A stretch of 41,767 bases of DNA from Flavobacteriaceae bacterium ASP10-09a (GTDB lineage: Bacteria > Bacteroidota > Bacteroidia > Flavobacteriales > Flavobacteriaceae), in the NCBI GenBank assembly GCA_000981625.1, contig LAQA01000027.1:474-42240 (forward strand). Direction: 5' to 3'. Numbering within the stretch: the first letter of the stretch is position 1; the number at the start of each line of letters is the position of its first letter. The notes under the pieces were generated by a model. The model worked only from the letters and a program-made list of their open reading frames with translations, was not told the DNA's origin and ran no database searches. Made by a program: the position numbers and the translations under genes. This document shows positions 26,854 to 36,727 of this stretch, piece by piece.

Positions 26854-29326
26854 CGACAAAAGAAACAGATAAATTTCTTCCTGGAGAGGATATCCCAGAA
26901 GCAAATTCTATATAATGTTCATCAAAGAGATTGTCTAATCTTGCTTGCACAGAAAAATTTTCGCTTACTGAATAGCGTCCATTTAAACCAATAGTCATCC
27001 AGCTTGGAGTTCCAAAATAAACATCTTCATTATTAGCAGCATTTGCATCAACTACGGGTGTTAAGTCATGATTATCAATTCCTTCAGTAAAATTAAAATC
27101 TTCGATATCCTTTTTGCTGTTAAATCTTAAAGCTGCGCCAACTTCAATCTTATCTCTTTTATAATTTACTTCAAACTGACCAAATAAGGGTGGAATTGAA
27201 GACATTGGTTCTTCTGAATCGTATGTTCTTCCTTTTGTATAGGTAATAAACCCTGATGTATTCCAAGCATTAGAAAGTTTTCCTAAATAACTAATTGTAT
27301 ATCCTGTAATGAAAGCATTTCCTCTATTTTGATTGGCAACTGCGTTTCCATATTCCCCGTCAAATAAAACCTGATCGCTTCCATTTATGGTAAAACGGTC
27401 TCTAATAATATAATTATCTAACAAGGTGTAAAATACATTGGCACTTAAGCGAAATTTTCTATCGTTGAAATACTTTTGAATTCCTACTTCTGCATTATAT
27501 GCAAACTCTGGTTTTACATGAATATTTGGTACAGTTACATCACCACTTTTTTCACGAACTCTTCCAACATCATCTATATTAGGGGAACGAAAACCTGATG
27601 ACAAAACACTATTTAATTGCCAGTTTTTGTTTGGCTTGTAAACATATCCTAAAGTTGCTGTAATTGCAGAATTATTTGCGCTAATATCATTGTCTGAAAG
27701 TTGAATAAATGTTTCATCTATCCATGTTGCATTTAAGTTTGTATTTGTAAATCTAATCCCAGAATTTAATGTTGATTTACTACTTACATCTTGTTTATAA
27801 CCTATATATAGAGAAGAACTTAAATAATTACTTCCTCCGTCTGGATAACGTGACTGTACTTTAAAATCGTCTGAAAAACCATTAATTTTTCCATTAGAAA
27901 TGTTTAAGGTTTTACCGTAGGCATTAGAAGAAACATCATTATAGGCAAACTCAAAACCATACGATAAAATTCTTGTTTTATCTTCTGTTAACGGCACCGA
28001 AAAATCTCCATTTACACTAAAAACAGCGACACTTTCCTCTCTATAAGAACGATCTAAACTTCCAAATTTTCTTTGAATTCTACTTTCTTTAAGGTTCTGA
28101 TAAGCAGTCGTTATCGTTCCACTTTCTAACCAATTTTTATCAGGATTAAGAAGTAATTGTGATGAAATTAATAGTCTTTTTTGAGGTCCATAAGACCATT
28201 CTGCAAACTTTAAAGAAGAAACATCTGAAATATCTCTTATCTCTGTTAGTCTATCAAATCTTTGAATATTAGATGAAGTGGAGTATTGTAGATTAATTTT
28301 TAAATCTGTGTCTTTTGATAATGGAACAAAAAATTTCTGCAACACATCTGTTTGATTATACCCTGTATTTCTTAATAAATTTGGATTGGAATTTATCGTT
28401 GGATTTTCATTGTAATTTCCATTCACATTTTCTGAATAATAGAAAACTTTTCCCCAATCAGAAAAACCATGACTTCTATTTTTACCGGCTTTTAATTCAC
28501 CAAAATCTGAATAAGAAATACTTGTAAAAGAGGCCCAATTATTAAAACTTACTTCTGCAGAAACATTTGTCGTTATTTCTTGATTTATACTCGAAAATCT
28601 AGAAAAAAACTGACTTTTTACTTCATTATTCTCTGATAGTTTAGGTGTTTTTGTATAATAATGAATTACACCTCCTAAGGCGTCTGAACCATAAATTACA
28701 GAGGAGGGTCCAAAAACAACTTCTATTTTATCTAATAAATTTGGCGCGATTGTAATTGAGCTTTGTAAATGTCCTTTTCTATAAATAGCATTGTTCATTC
28801 TAACCCCATCAACGACCAATAAAACTCTGTTAGATTCCATTCCACGAATTACAGGACTTCCTCCACCAAATTGTGATTTTTGAACTTTAATTCCGGGGAT
28901 TATAGCTAATAAATCTGCAGAAGTTTGAGGTGAAAGTTTTTGAATATTTTTAGATGAAAGCACTGCTATTTGTTCTGCAATTCTTTTTGATTTTTCTTCT
29001 TTTTTAAAAACAGAAATTACTATTTCATCTAATTGCTCTGATTGTTTATTTAAATAAACAGTAAGTTTTTGTTTTCTTAAAACAGATTTTTTTATTCTAT
29101 AATTTGCGTAAGATAAATGAGAAAAAATAATTATTTCATCATTTTTAAAAGTAGAAATATCTGCTAAACCATCATTATTAGTTGTTAAGCTAATGGTTTT
29201 AGACTTATTATAGATAGTAACATTTTTTACTTTTTTACCCGTTTTTTTGTCTAAGATTTTTATTTCTTGACCAAAAATTACACCTCCAATTAAAACTATA
29301 AATACAAAAATAATATACTTCATCAT
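26843..29326 (-). CDS. TonB-dependent receptor, resembling hemoglobin/heme-type receptors
   Basis: Carboxypeptidase-like N-domain; plug GGGSPVIRGMESNRVLLVVDGVRMNNAIYRKGHLQSSITI, GPSSVIYGSDALGGVIHYYTKTP; C-terminal ...LSVSFVANF. ATG at 29326 preferred over track TTG 29329. Confidence 0.87.
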   Translation of the reverse strand: MMKYIIFVFIVLIGGVIFGQEIKILDKKTGKKVKNVTIYNKSKTISLTTNNDGLADISTFKNDEIIIFSHLSYANYRIKKSVLRKQKLTVYLNKQSEQLDEIVISVFKKEEKSKRIAEQIAVLSSKNIQKLSPQTSADLLAIIPGIKVQKSQFGGGSPVIRGMESNRVLLVVDGVRMNNAIYRKGHLQSSITIAPNLLDKIEVVFGPSSVIYGSDALGGVIHYYTKTPKLSENNEVKSQFFSRFSSINQEITTNVSAEVSFNNWASFTSISYSDFGELKAGKNRSHGFSDWGKVFYYSENVNGNYNENPTINSNPNLLRNTGYNQTDVLQKFFVPLSKDTDLKINLQYSTSSNIQRFDRLTEIRDISDVSSLKFAEWSYGPQKRLLISSQLLLNPDKNWLESGTITTAYQNLKESRIQRKFGSLDRSYREESVAVFSVNGDFSVPLTEDKTRILSYGFEFAYNDVSSNAYGKTLNISNGKINGFSDDFKVQSRYPDGGSNYLSSSLYIGYKQDVSSKSTLNSGIRFTNTNLNATWIDETFIQLSDNDISANNSAITATLGYVYKPNKNWQLNSVLSSGFRSPNIDDVGRVREKSGDVTVPNIHVKPEFAYNAEVGIQKYFNDRKFRLSANVFYTLLDNYIIRDRFTINGSDQVLFDGEYGNAVANQNRGNAFITGYTISYLGKLSNAWNTSGFITYTKGRTYDSEEPMSSIPPLFGQFEVNYKRDKIEVGAALRFNSKKDIEDFNFTEGIDNHDLTPVVDANAANNEDVYFGTPSWMTIGLNGRYSVSENFSVQARLDNLFDEHYIEFASGISSPGRNLSVSFVANF

Positions 29327-30048
29327 CAACTAAATACTGTTTCTAAAACTTGTAACGATTTTGGTTCTCTAAAAGAGCCCAAATGTAGCTTAAAATACTG
29401 AATAATAACTTGCAAAACTAACTGCCTTTCATCTTTACTATATGCTACGCTTTCTAGATTATCAAAAATTATGCCTAAGAGCTTTTTAAATTGATAAAAG
29501 TCATTATTAGAAATAACATTCTTTTCGTGAATACTATTAGAAAAATTACCTTCCAATAAATCAAAACCTTTTTTATTTATTTCTGAAGTATCAGGATAAA
29601 ACCCTAAAAAACCAGTTAAATTCAAAAGAAATAACAAGTGAAAATTCGTAACTTTATCGTGAACATCTAACCAAATAAGAGCAGTTTCTAGATACTCATA
29701 AAGTGCTAAGTTTTGTTCTTCTTCTTGAATAGAATTTGACAAGACTTCTGACAAAAACATAACAACAGATTGCTTTACAATATCTGTATGAATTGTTTTA
29801 TAAGGATGAATTACGTGTACTTCTTTTATAGAATTTAAAGCGTTTTTCGTATTATGATTTGCAATAATTGTTAGTTGTGTTAAAGGTTGAAAATGCGCTA
29901 CTTTTATTCCTGTTTTTTTTGGTTTTAAAACACCTCTAATTAAGTAAGACTTGACTCCTTCTTCTTGAGTGTAACATTTTACAATTAAGCTTGTTTCACC
30001 ATATTTTAGTGAACTTAAAACAATTGCTTTTGTATTTACGATAGCCAT
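29326..30048 (-). CDS. recO: DNA repair protein RecO
   Basis: 240 aa; TKAIVLSSLKYGETSLIVKCYTQEEGVKSYLIRGVLK N-terminal OB region. Confidence 0.92.
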   Translation of the reverse strand: MAIVNTKAIVLSSLKYGETSLIVKCYTQEEGVKSYLIRGVLKPKKTGIKVAHFQPLTQLTIIANHNTKNALNSIKEVHVIHPYKTIHTDIVKQSVVMFLSEVLSNSIQEEEQNLALYEYLETALIWLDVHDKVTNFHLLFLLNLTGFLGFYPDTSEINKKGFDLLEGNFSNSIHEKNVISNNDFYQFKKLLGIIFDNLESVAYSKDERQLVLQVIIQYFKLHLGSFREPKSLQVLETVFS

Positions 30049-32378
30049 TAATTTACAATTGCGAGTTTAGCTGTAGCTGTTTCTGAACCATCATCGTTAG
30101 ATAATAAAACAATATAAATACCAGATACCACTTTGTTGCCTACTAAATTTTTTTTATTCCAAACAACTTTACCTCCTTGTAATTCTTGCCCTTCTACAAC
30201 GTTAGTTTCATAGACCAAATTACCAGCAACATCCAAAATTTTAACATTCGTTCCTTTTGGTAAATGTGTTCCTTTTCTACCATCAATAGTAATTGTTTCA
30301 TGGTTTTTTAAAGCAGGATTTGGATAGGCATATACATCACCTAAAACCTCACCAAAAGTAGCTACTTTACTATTGTAAACAACAATACCTTTATCAGTAG
30401 CAAAATAAACTTTACCGTTACTCTTGTCAACCTTTATTTTTAAAATTCTATTGGACGGTAACGGTGAATTTTGCTTACTAAAATTGGCTAAGGTAGTTTG
30501 ACCGGAGGGATTGGTATAAACAACACCTCCATTATCTGTTCCAAACCACTTATTATCTGCGCCATCAATAACAATTGTATTAATTTTTTGATCTCCTAAT
30601 AATCTTTCTCCAACTCCATTTTCCTCAATAATTACTGGTTGTGCGTTTAAAACAGTAGCATCAAAAACCCCAGCTGCATTTCGGTAAACAACCATTCCAC
30701 TTCTTGTACCTAGCCAAACTCTATTGCTTTTGTCTATAGCTAGAGATAGCACATCAGTGTTCGGTAAATTTCCAAGATTTGGAGTTGCAATTAAAGCTCT
30801 TTTTCTACTTCCGTTTTCGTTAAAAGCATAAACCCCATTTCTTCTTGTTCCTATCCATATAGTGTTGTTACTTGAAATTGCTATTTCACTTAAACCCAAT
30901 TTACCTGGAACAGTTTTAAGTGACGATAAATCGAAACTACTCCATTGTCCTGAAGGAGATAATTTTTTTAATTCTTCATCAAAACTTATACTCGAAACCC
31001 ATAAATTTCCTAATATATCAAAACTAGTTCCGCTCGTTCTTATACTTACTCTGCTTGGATCATTATAAATAATATCTTCTAAAGGGCTATTTAAGTGATT
31101 GTAAAATGTTTTTATTTCATCGTTTTCTACAACTAATAAGCCTCCAGTTGAAACAGAATTAACAGACCTAGTATCTCCAAAAGAGCTCATATAAACCCTA
31201 TTTTCTACATTTGAATCTATAGAAACACAATTCAAATCCATGACAGGGAAATCTGAATTAAACTGCGTATTTATCCAGTTTTCTCCGTTAAAATGGCTAA
31301 ACCCTTGCTCCTTTTGATTGGGAGTATAAGAGTCATCATAACCTCCAAAGACTACCCAAAAATTATTATCATTTACTGCAATAGAAAAAACACTATTAGA
31401 TAAAGGTCCTTCTGGATGAATTTCTTCGTATGTGTTTATTTGCCCTAAACTAGTTTTTAAAACACCAAATTCTTTTGTTGCTAAATAAGTTCTATTATCT
31501 TTAATAAATGCAGTATTTAATGTGAAATCAAAGTCAGGAGTAGTCGTAAAAGTATATACTTGATTGTTTGCTGAATCTAAAATAACAGCACTTTTATTTA
31601 GTGTAACTGATAAATTAGTACTGGATGATTTTAATCCTAAAATAGTTTCACTAAAATCCTTAATTTCAGTTAAAACACCTGTATTTAATTGAAACAATTT
31701 ACTACCTTCAGTAACATAGATTTTATTATTAAAAAATGTAATCTCACTAAAATTACGTGCAGTAAATTGTTGCTGCCAGCTATTAAAATCAATTAAAAGA
31801 TTACTTGTAACATCTGCAGTAAAAATTCCATCTTCGGTTACAGCATAAATTTTTCCATCAGAAATTAATGTTTTATTTATCTCTAAAGAAGTAGAGCCAT
31901 TTCCTATAAAAAAGGTGTCACCAAACTCTAACTTTTCTATATCATATTCTACAATTGCAAATGGTGTAGAAAGGTATAATGTAGTACCAAATTCAGAAAT
32001 ATGATTGATACTTTTTACACCTGATTGATTAAAATTTATAATATCTGATGAAATTGTAATTGCGTTGTTTTCGTCAATTACTTCAATTAATCCATTTTGA
32101 TAACCAATAACCAATCTTTTAAAAGCAGTATTGTAGTGAATTGAAGATGTAGTTTCGCCCGACAAACCTTGAATAGATGAAAACTTTTTAATTTCAGAAG
32201 TACTTTCATCAAAAGTAAAAACAGCATTATCTGCCAATGCATATAAGACATTATCAACTTTTACAAAATCCTTAACGTTATTATAAGAATAAAAATCTTC
32301 CCAAGAATCGCTATAATCAGTTTGAGAAAAAATTGGTAAATAGATTAAAAATAGAAAGAGAAAAAATAACTTTTTCAT
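30048..32378 (-). CDS. porZ: PorZ-like two-propeller protein with T9SS type A sorting domain
   Basis: 776 aa; signal peptide, repeated propeller strands (IWIGTRRNGVYAFNENG, VWLGTRSGMVVY, KWFGTDNGGVVY), C-terminal YPNPALKNHETITI...GIYIVLLSNDDGSETATAKLAIV. Confidence 0.72.
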   Translation of the reverse strand: MKKLFFLFLFLIYLPIFSQTDYSDSWEDFYSYNNVKDFVKVDNVLYALADNAVFTFDESTSEIKKFSSIQGLSGETTSSIHYNTAFKRLVIGYQNGLIEVIDENNAITISSDIINFNQSGVKSINHISEFGTTLYLSTPFAIVEYDIEKLEFGDTFFIGNGSTSLEINKTLISDGKIYAVTEDGIFTADVTSNLLIDFNSWQQQFTARNFSEITFFNNKIYVTEGSKLFQLNTGVLTEIKDFSETILGLKSSSTNLSVTLNKSAVILDSANNQVYTFTTTPDFDFTLNTAFIKDNRTYLATKEFGVLKTSLGQINTYEEIHPEGPLSNSVFSIAVNDNNFWVVFGGYDDSYTPNQKEQGFSHFNGENWINTQFNSDFPVMDLNCVSIDSNVENRVYMSSFGDTRSVNSVSTGGLLVVENDEIKTFYNHLNSPLEDIIYNDPSRVSIRTSGTSFDILGNLWVSSISFDEELKKLSPSGQWSSFDLSSLKTVPGKLGLSEIAISSNNTIWIGTRRNGVYAFNENGSRKRALIATPNLGNLPNTDVLSLAIDKSNRVWLGTRSGMVVYRNAAGVFDATVLNAQPVIIEENGVGERLLGDQKINTIVIDGADNKWFGTDNGGVVYTNPSGQTTLANFSKQNSPLPSNRILKIKVDKSNGKVYFATDKGIVVYNSKVATFGEVLGDVYAYPNPALKNHETITIDGRKGTHLPKGTNVKILDVAGNLVYETNVVEGQELQGGKVVWNKKNLVGNKVVSGIYIVLLSNDDGSETATAKLAIVN

Positions 32379-32395
32379 ATGTTTGTTTATAAAAT

Positions 32396-32403
32396 CAAAG
32401 ATA
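32396..32403 (-). promoter_or_regulatory. Candidate -7 box of porZ-recO-receptor operon
   Basis: TATCTTTG on minus strand, 18 nt upstream of the porZ start; -33 element not convincing. Confidence 0.35.
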
Positions 32404-32464
32404 TTTAATAATTATAAACTAACGATAAAAACGGGTATATTAGTACAAAAATGCATAGATATTT

Positions 32465-32938
32465 ATGAGTTTAGAAATTGAAAGAAAATTTTTAGTGAAG
32501 AATGAGGATTTTAAAAAAGAGTTTTATCAAAAAAACCAACTAAAACAGGGCTATCTAAATTCTGATAAGAATAGAACTGTAAGGGTTAGAATTTCTGATA
32601 ATAGATCTTTTTTAACTATTAAAGGAAAATCAAATTCTACTGGAACAACTCGTTTTGAATGGGAAAAAGAAATTGATAAAATGGAAGCAGAACAATTGCT
32701 TCTTTTATGCGAACCCTTGATTATTGATAAAACAAGGTTTTATGTGAAAAGTGAAAATCATATTTTTGAAGTTGATGAATTTTATGGTGATAATGAAGGT
32801 TTAATTGTAGCAGAAATAGAGTTAAGTTCAGAAAATGAATCATTTAAAAAACCCTCATGGCTTGGTAAAGAAGTTACAGGAGATAAAAGATATTACAACT
32901 CAAGTTTAAGTAAAATTTCTTTTAAAAGTTGGACATAA
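32465..32938 (+). CDS. CYTH domain protein (class IV adenylate cyclase/triphosphatase-like)
   Basis: 157 aa; starts MSLEIERKFLVK (ExExK motif), VRVRISDNRSFLTIKGKS, FEVDEFYGDNEGLIVAEIEL. Confidence 0.93.
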   Translation: MSLEIERKFLVKNEDFKKEFYQKNQLKQGYLNSDKNRTVRVRISDNRSFLTIKGKSNSTGTTRFEWEKEIDKMEAEQLLLLCEPLIIDKTRFYVKSENHIFEVDEFYGDNEGLIVAEIELSSENESFKKPSWLGKEVTGDKRYYNSSLSKISFKSWT

Positions 32939-32966
32939 AAAAACCTCAAACAATAAAGTTTGAGGT
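32936..32966 (-). terminator. Rho-independent terminator for the minus-strand plsC-like/hemolysin III transcript
   Basis: ACCTCAAAC-aataaa-GTTTGAGGT perfect 9-bp stem; minus-strand T-tract (plus-strand AAAAAAA at 32937-32943) overlaps the CYTH stop codon. Confidence 0.82.
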
Positions 32967-33063
32967 ACCAATATATAAATCTATCCCTTAACTTAGACTT
33001 ATGCGTCTAAAATAGAGAAAATTTTAACATAACATAGAAATCATTAATTTTATTATTTAATTT

Positions 33064-33702
33064 CTACAAATGATAAAGCGCCATAAAATGACTTAAACTT
33101 CCTAATAAAACAAAGACATGAAAGATTGCATGGTTATAAGGCATTCTTTTAATTGAATACAAAACAGCGCCAACTGAATAAAAAATTCCTCCAGCTATTA
33201 AGAACTGTAGCCCTTCTGCAGATAAATTTTTCATTAACGGTTTAATAAAGAACAATACTTGCCAACCCATTAATAAATACATAGCTGTTGATAATTTATC
33301 AAATCTCCCTGTAAAAAAAAGTTTTAGAACTATCCCTATTAAAGCAAAAAGCCAAACAAAAATAAACATGTACCAACCTAAACTAGAGTTTAAAGCTACC
33401 AAGCAAAAAGGCGAATAACTCCCTGCAATTAACACGTAAATTGCTGCGTGATCAAAAATATTAAGCTGCCTTCTTCTCTTTGGCTTCTTTGCTGCATGAT
33501 AAAAAGTAGATGCAGCATATAAAATGATTAGGCTTAGGCCATAGATAATAAAACTTGTAGGCTTCCAAAAACCTTCAAAGTTTAATGATTTAATTACCAA
33601 AAAAGGAAAAGCTATAATACTTAAAACCAATCCAAAACCATGAGAAATTACATTCAATTTCTCCTCTAACTTACTATACAGGTGATTTAAATTCTCGCTC
33701 AT
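33064..33702 (-). CDS. Hemolysin III (PAQR) family membrane protein
   Basis: 212 aa; EEKLNVISHGFG, YAASTFYHA, NIFDHAAIYVLIAGSYSPFCLVAL, LGSLSHFMALYHL. Confidence 0.93.
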   Translation of the reverse strand: MSENLNHLYSKLEEKLNVISHGFGLVLSIIAFPFLVIKSLNFEGFWKPTSFIIYGLSLIILYAASTFYHAAKKPKRRRQLNIFDHAAIYVLIAGSYSPFCLVALNSSLGWYMFIFVWLFALIGIVLKLFFTGRFDKLSTAMYLLMGWQVLFFIKPLMKNLSAEGLQFLIAGGIFYSVGAVLYSIKRMPYNHAIFHVFVLLGSLSHFMALYHL

Positions 33703-34465
33703 TATTTTCTCTGTTTGTGTCTTTCATATATTTTGTGTCACTTAGTAAATCAGTTTCAATTATATTGAAAACTTGTTGTTTTAAATGCGGTATGTCTTCC
33801 CTGTTTAGACCTTTCGTTTCTATAAATTGATGTTGATGGATTCTAAAAAAACCGGGTCTTCCTTTAAAAAAATCCCAAGAAAAAAAACGCTTGCAATCAT
33901 AATAAACTTGGGGTACGATTGGTACTCCAAACTCAATAGCTAAACTAAAGGCCCCATTTTTAAAAGGTGCTAAAACGACGTTCTCTGTAGGCACTAATCC
34001 TTCAGGAAAAATAGCCATACTTGTTCCATTTTTTAATCTTTTCTTAGCTATTTTATATACTTTTTTTCTGCTTTCAGGACTATTTCTATCAACCATAATG
34101 ACCACTTTTTTATAAAAAAAGCCGAAAATAGGAATTTTGACTAACTCTTTTTTTCCAACAAAAACTATTGGATTTTTACTTAAAACTATCAATACAAATG
34201 GATCCATTAAAGAAGCGTGATTCGCACAAAACATGTAGCTTTTGTTTCTGTCTAGAACTTGATCATTTTGTATCTTTAAATGAAATCCCATTCCATAAAC
34301 TAAAACTTTGGCCCAGACTCTAATCAGTTTCCAAAAAGTAGGATAATACTCTTCTTTAGCTGTTAATATAAGTAAAAGAGGAGATATTAAAATGATAGAT
34401 CCTATTATTAGGACATAAAACCATATTCGCCAAATAAAAAGAAAAGGAATTTTTAGAAATTTCAT
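33674..34465 (-). CDS. 1-acyl-sn-glycerol-3-phosphate acyltransferase (PlsC-like)
   Basis: CANHASLMDPFVL (HX4D), MVDRNSPESRKKVYK, AIFPEGLVPTE; ATG at 34465 (or 34471) preferred over the track TTG at 34474. Confidence 0.9.
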   Translation of the reverse strand: MKFLKIPFLFIWRIWFYVLIIGSIILISPLLLILTAKEEYYPTFWKLIRVWAKVLVYGMGFHLKIQNDQVLDRNKSYMFCANHASLMDPFVLIVLSKNPIVFVGKKELVKIPIFGFFYKKVVIMVDRNSPESRKKVYKIAKKRLKNGTSMAIFPEGLVPTENVVLAPFKNGAFSLAIEFGVPIVPQVYYDCKRFFSWDFFKGRPGFFRIHQHQFIETKGLNREDIPHLKQQVFNIIETDLLSDTKYMKDTNRENNEREFKSPV

Positions 34466-34656
34466 AAGCATCAAAAATACTAATATTCTTTTGTTTGATT
34501 GGTTTTCTTAAACAAAACCTTATTTTTGTCCTCTTAAAGGGATTTCTCATCTCATTCAAACATAATTTATTTAAAAAGATGAGATTAATAATTCTCTTAA
34601 ACGTAAGTTGTAAGATTATTATTTCATTTTAAAATGATTTAAAAAAATATTATTTT

Positions 34657-35625
34657 ATGTCTAGAATTTTAACTGGAGTACAAAGTACAGGAACACCACA
34701 TTTGGGAAATTTATTGGGTGCAATTTTACCTGCTATAAAAATGGCAAATAACCCAGAAAATGAAGCTTTTTTATTTATCGCAGACATGCATTCTTTAACA
34801 CAAATTAAAGATGGAAAAGAATTAAGAGAAAATACGTATAGTACTGCTGCTACTTGGTTAGCTTGTGGTTTGGATGTACGAAAAACAGTTTTTTATAGAC
34901 AGAGTGATATTCCTCAAGTTACAGAATTATCTTGGTATTTAAGTTGCTTTTTTCCCTATCAAAGGTTAACATTAGCACATAGTTTTAAAGATAAAGCGGA
35001 TAGATTAGGAGATGTAAACTCAGGATTATTTTCTTACCCAATGTTAATGGCTGCTGATATTTTGTTATATGATGCAGAAATTGTTCCAGTTGGAAAAGAT
35101 CAGTTACAACACTTAGAAATGACACGTGATGTAGCCAATCGGTTTAACAATGTTGTTGGAGAAACATTGGTAGCTCCAAAAGCTAAAATACAAGAGAATG
35201 GTAAATTAGTTCCTGGAACTGATGGTGAAAAAATGAGTAAATCTAGAAATAATATTATCAATATTTTCTTGTCAGATAAAAAACTAAGAAAACAAATAAT
35301 GTCTATTAAAACGGATAGCAAAGGTTTAGAAGAACCTAAAAACCCAGACAATGATAATGTTTTTAGCTTGTACAAATTGTTAGCTTCAAATGCTGAAATT
35401 TTAGAAATGAGAGCAAATTATGAAGGTGGAAACTATGGTTATGGCCATGCAAAACAAGCCTTATATGAATTGATTATTGAACAGTTTTCAATCATTAGAG
35501 AACGCTACAATCACTTTATGGAAAACAAACATGAAATTGACGAAGCATTAGAAATCGGAGCAGGAAAAGCAACTATTGTTGCCAATGAGGTATTACTAAG
35601 AGTTAGAGCAAAAATAGGTTACTAA
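34657..35625 (+). CDS. trpS: Tryptophan--tRNA ligase
   Basis: 322 aa; GVQSTGTPHLGNLLGAI (HIGH-like), ADMHSLTQI, PVGKDQLQHLEMTRDVA, GEKMSKSRNN (KMSKS). Confidence 0.97.
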   Translation: MSRILTGVQSTGTPHLGNLLGAILPAIKMANNPENEAFLFIADMHSLTQIKDGKELRENTYSTAATWLACGLDVRKTVFYRQSDIPQVTELSWYLSCFFPYQRLTLAHSFKDKADRLGDVNSGLFSYPMLMAADILLYDAEIVPVGKDQLQHLEMTRDVANRFNNVVGETLVAPKAKIQENGKLVPGTDGEKMSKSRNNIINIFLSDKKLRKQIMSIKTDSKGLEEPKNPDNDNVFSLYKLLASNAEILEMRANYEGGNYGYGHAKQALYELIIEQFSIIRERYNHFMENKHEIDEALEIGAGKATIVANEVLLRVRAKIGY

Positions 35626-35680
35626 ACTTTTTTTTAAAAAAAATTTAAGAAATAAGTTTTCAACTATAAATTAATTACAT

Positions 35681-35718
35681 AAAAAAGTCTAAAACATACT
35701 GTTTTAGACTTTTTTTTT
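35681..35718. terminator. Bidirectional terminator between convergent trpS and DUF4837 genes
   Basis: AAAAAAGTCTAAAAC - atact - GTTTTAGACTTTTTT, 15-bp perfect stem with A/T tracts on both sides. Confidence 0.9.
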
Positions 35719-35739
35719 ATAATGATGCTATATTTGCTT

Positions 35740-36723
35740 TTACTGAATCTTCATAGACTTAGCAATCGCTTCTAATTCAAAAACAAAGGCTCTTTTGCTT
35801 ACTGAGGGTGCATAGGTAAATCCTTCAAAAACAATTAGTCTATTATTCTTTTTATCAATTACCGTGTAATTTAAAAAAGGACCCGCCATAAAATCATTTT
35901 TTACTTCCCACTTTCCACGAGTTTCGTACGCTTTTTTCCCGTCAATAGTTGCATCAAAAGTAAATGGTGTATATGCTTCTTCCGTAATCATATGCATGGT
36001 TTCTGGATCTGAACCGGGTATAAACTTTTTACCTATACTATCTCTAACGGCTATAATATTATCAGCAATTTTACTTTCATCACTTAAAGGAATTGAATAC
36101 ACTAAAATATTATTACTACCTGTTTTTGCAATTCCACTCATTAAATGATTTCTTAACCAAAGAAATTCTCCAGTATCATCAACAGTTCTAAATTTTTTAG
36201 GTATTGTAAAAGTAACTCCTAAATTACGAAGTGTTTTGTACTGTGAATTATCTATCTTATCTTTATTAAAAATTCTTTGTGTAAATTTAATATCGGAATC
36301 TATAAAAATATTTTTAATTTCATTTTTATGTTTCTGTAAAAGTTTAATAATACTTTTGTCGTCTTTTGCCTGCACATAGACAATCGTTTGTGGTTGTGCA
36401 TAAATATTTTTCTTTACAGAAAAACTCTCCTTTTCAGTTTCAGTAATAATTAAAATATTTCTACTGGCTTTCATCATAGAACTAAATCCATTTGGCGCAA
36501 CTTGAGACACAGACAAAACGTGTTCTGGCTGTGGTAAACCAACCATTAATTCTCCAAAAGAATTACGAACTTCGCTACCAACATCTCCTGTCCAGTCACT
36601 AATTTTAGCAACAACCATTACTTTATTAATTTTACCTATAGAGTTTTTTAGAATTTTTTTATCGTTCCCAACACAAGAGCAAAATAGAAGTGTAATTATT
36701 AAAATTGAAAATATTTTTTTCAT
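35740..36723 (-). CDS. DUF4837 family lipoprotein
   Basis: 327 aa; lipobox-like signal LLFCSC, IGKINKVMVVAKISDWTGDVGSEVRNSFGELMVGLPQPEHVLSV. Confidence 0.8.
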   Translation of the reverse strand: MKKIFSILIITLLFCSCVGNDKKILKNSIGKINKVMVVAKISDWTGDVGSEVRNSFGELMVGLPQPEHVLSVSQVAPNGFSSMMKASRNILIITETEKESFSVKKNIYAQPQTIVYVQAKDDKSIIKLLQKHKNEIKNIFIDSDIKFTQRIFNKDKIDNSQYKTLRNLGVTFTIPKKFRTVDDTGEFLWLRNHLMSGIAKTGSNNILVYSIPLSDESKIADNIIAVRDSIGKKFIPGSDPETMHMITEEAYTPFTFDATIDGKKAYETRGKWEVKNDFMAGPFLNYTVIDKKNNRLIVFEGFTYAPSVSKRAFVFELEAIAKSMKIQ

Positions 36724-36727
36724 GAGT

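Noticed and set aside
34505-34620. Short inverted repeats upstream of trpS (TCTCATCT...AGATGAGA and TTTTGTTT...AAACAAAA) as a riboswitch/T-box-like leader
   Set aside because: Only 8-bp arms with long loops, no T-box or attenuator hallmarks, and no alternative terminator before trpS.
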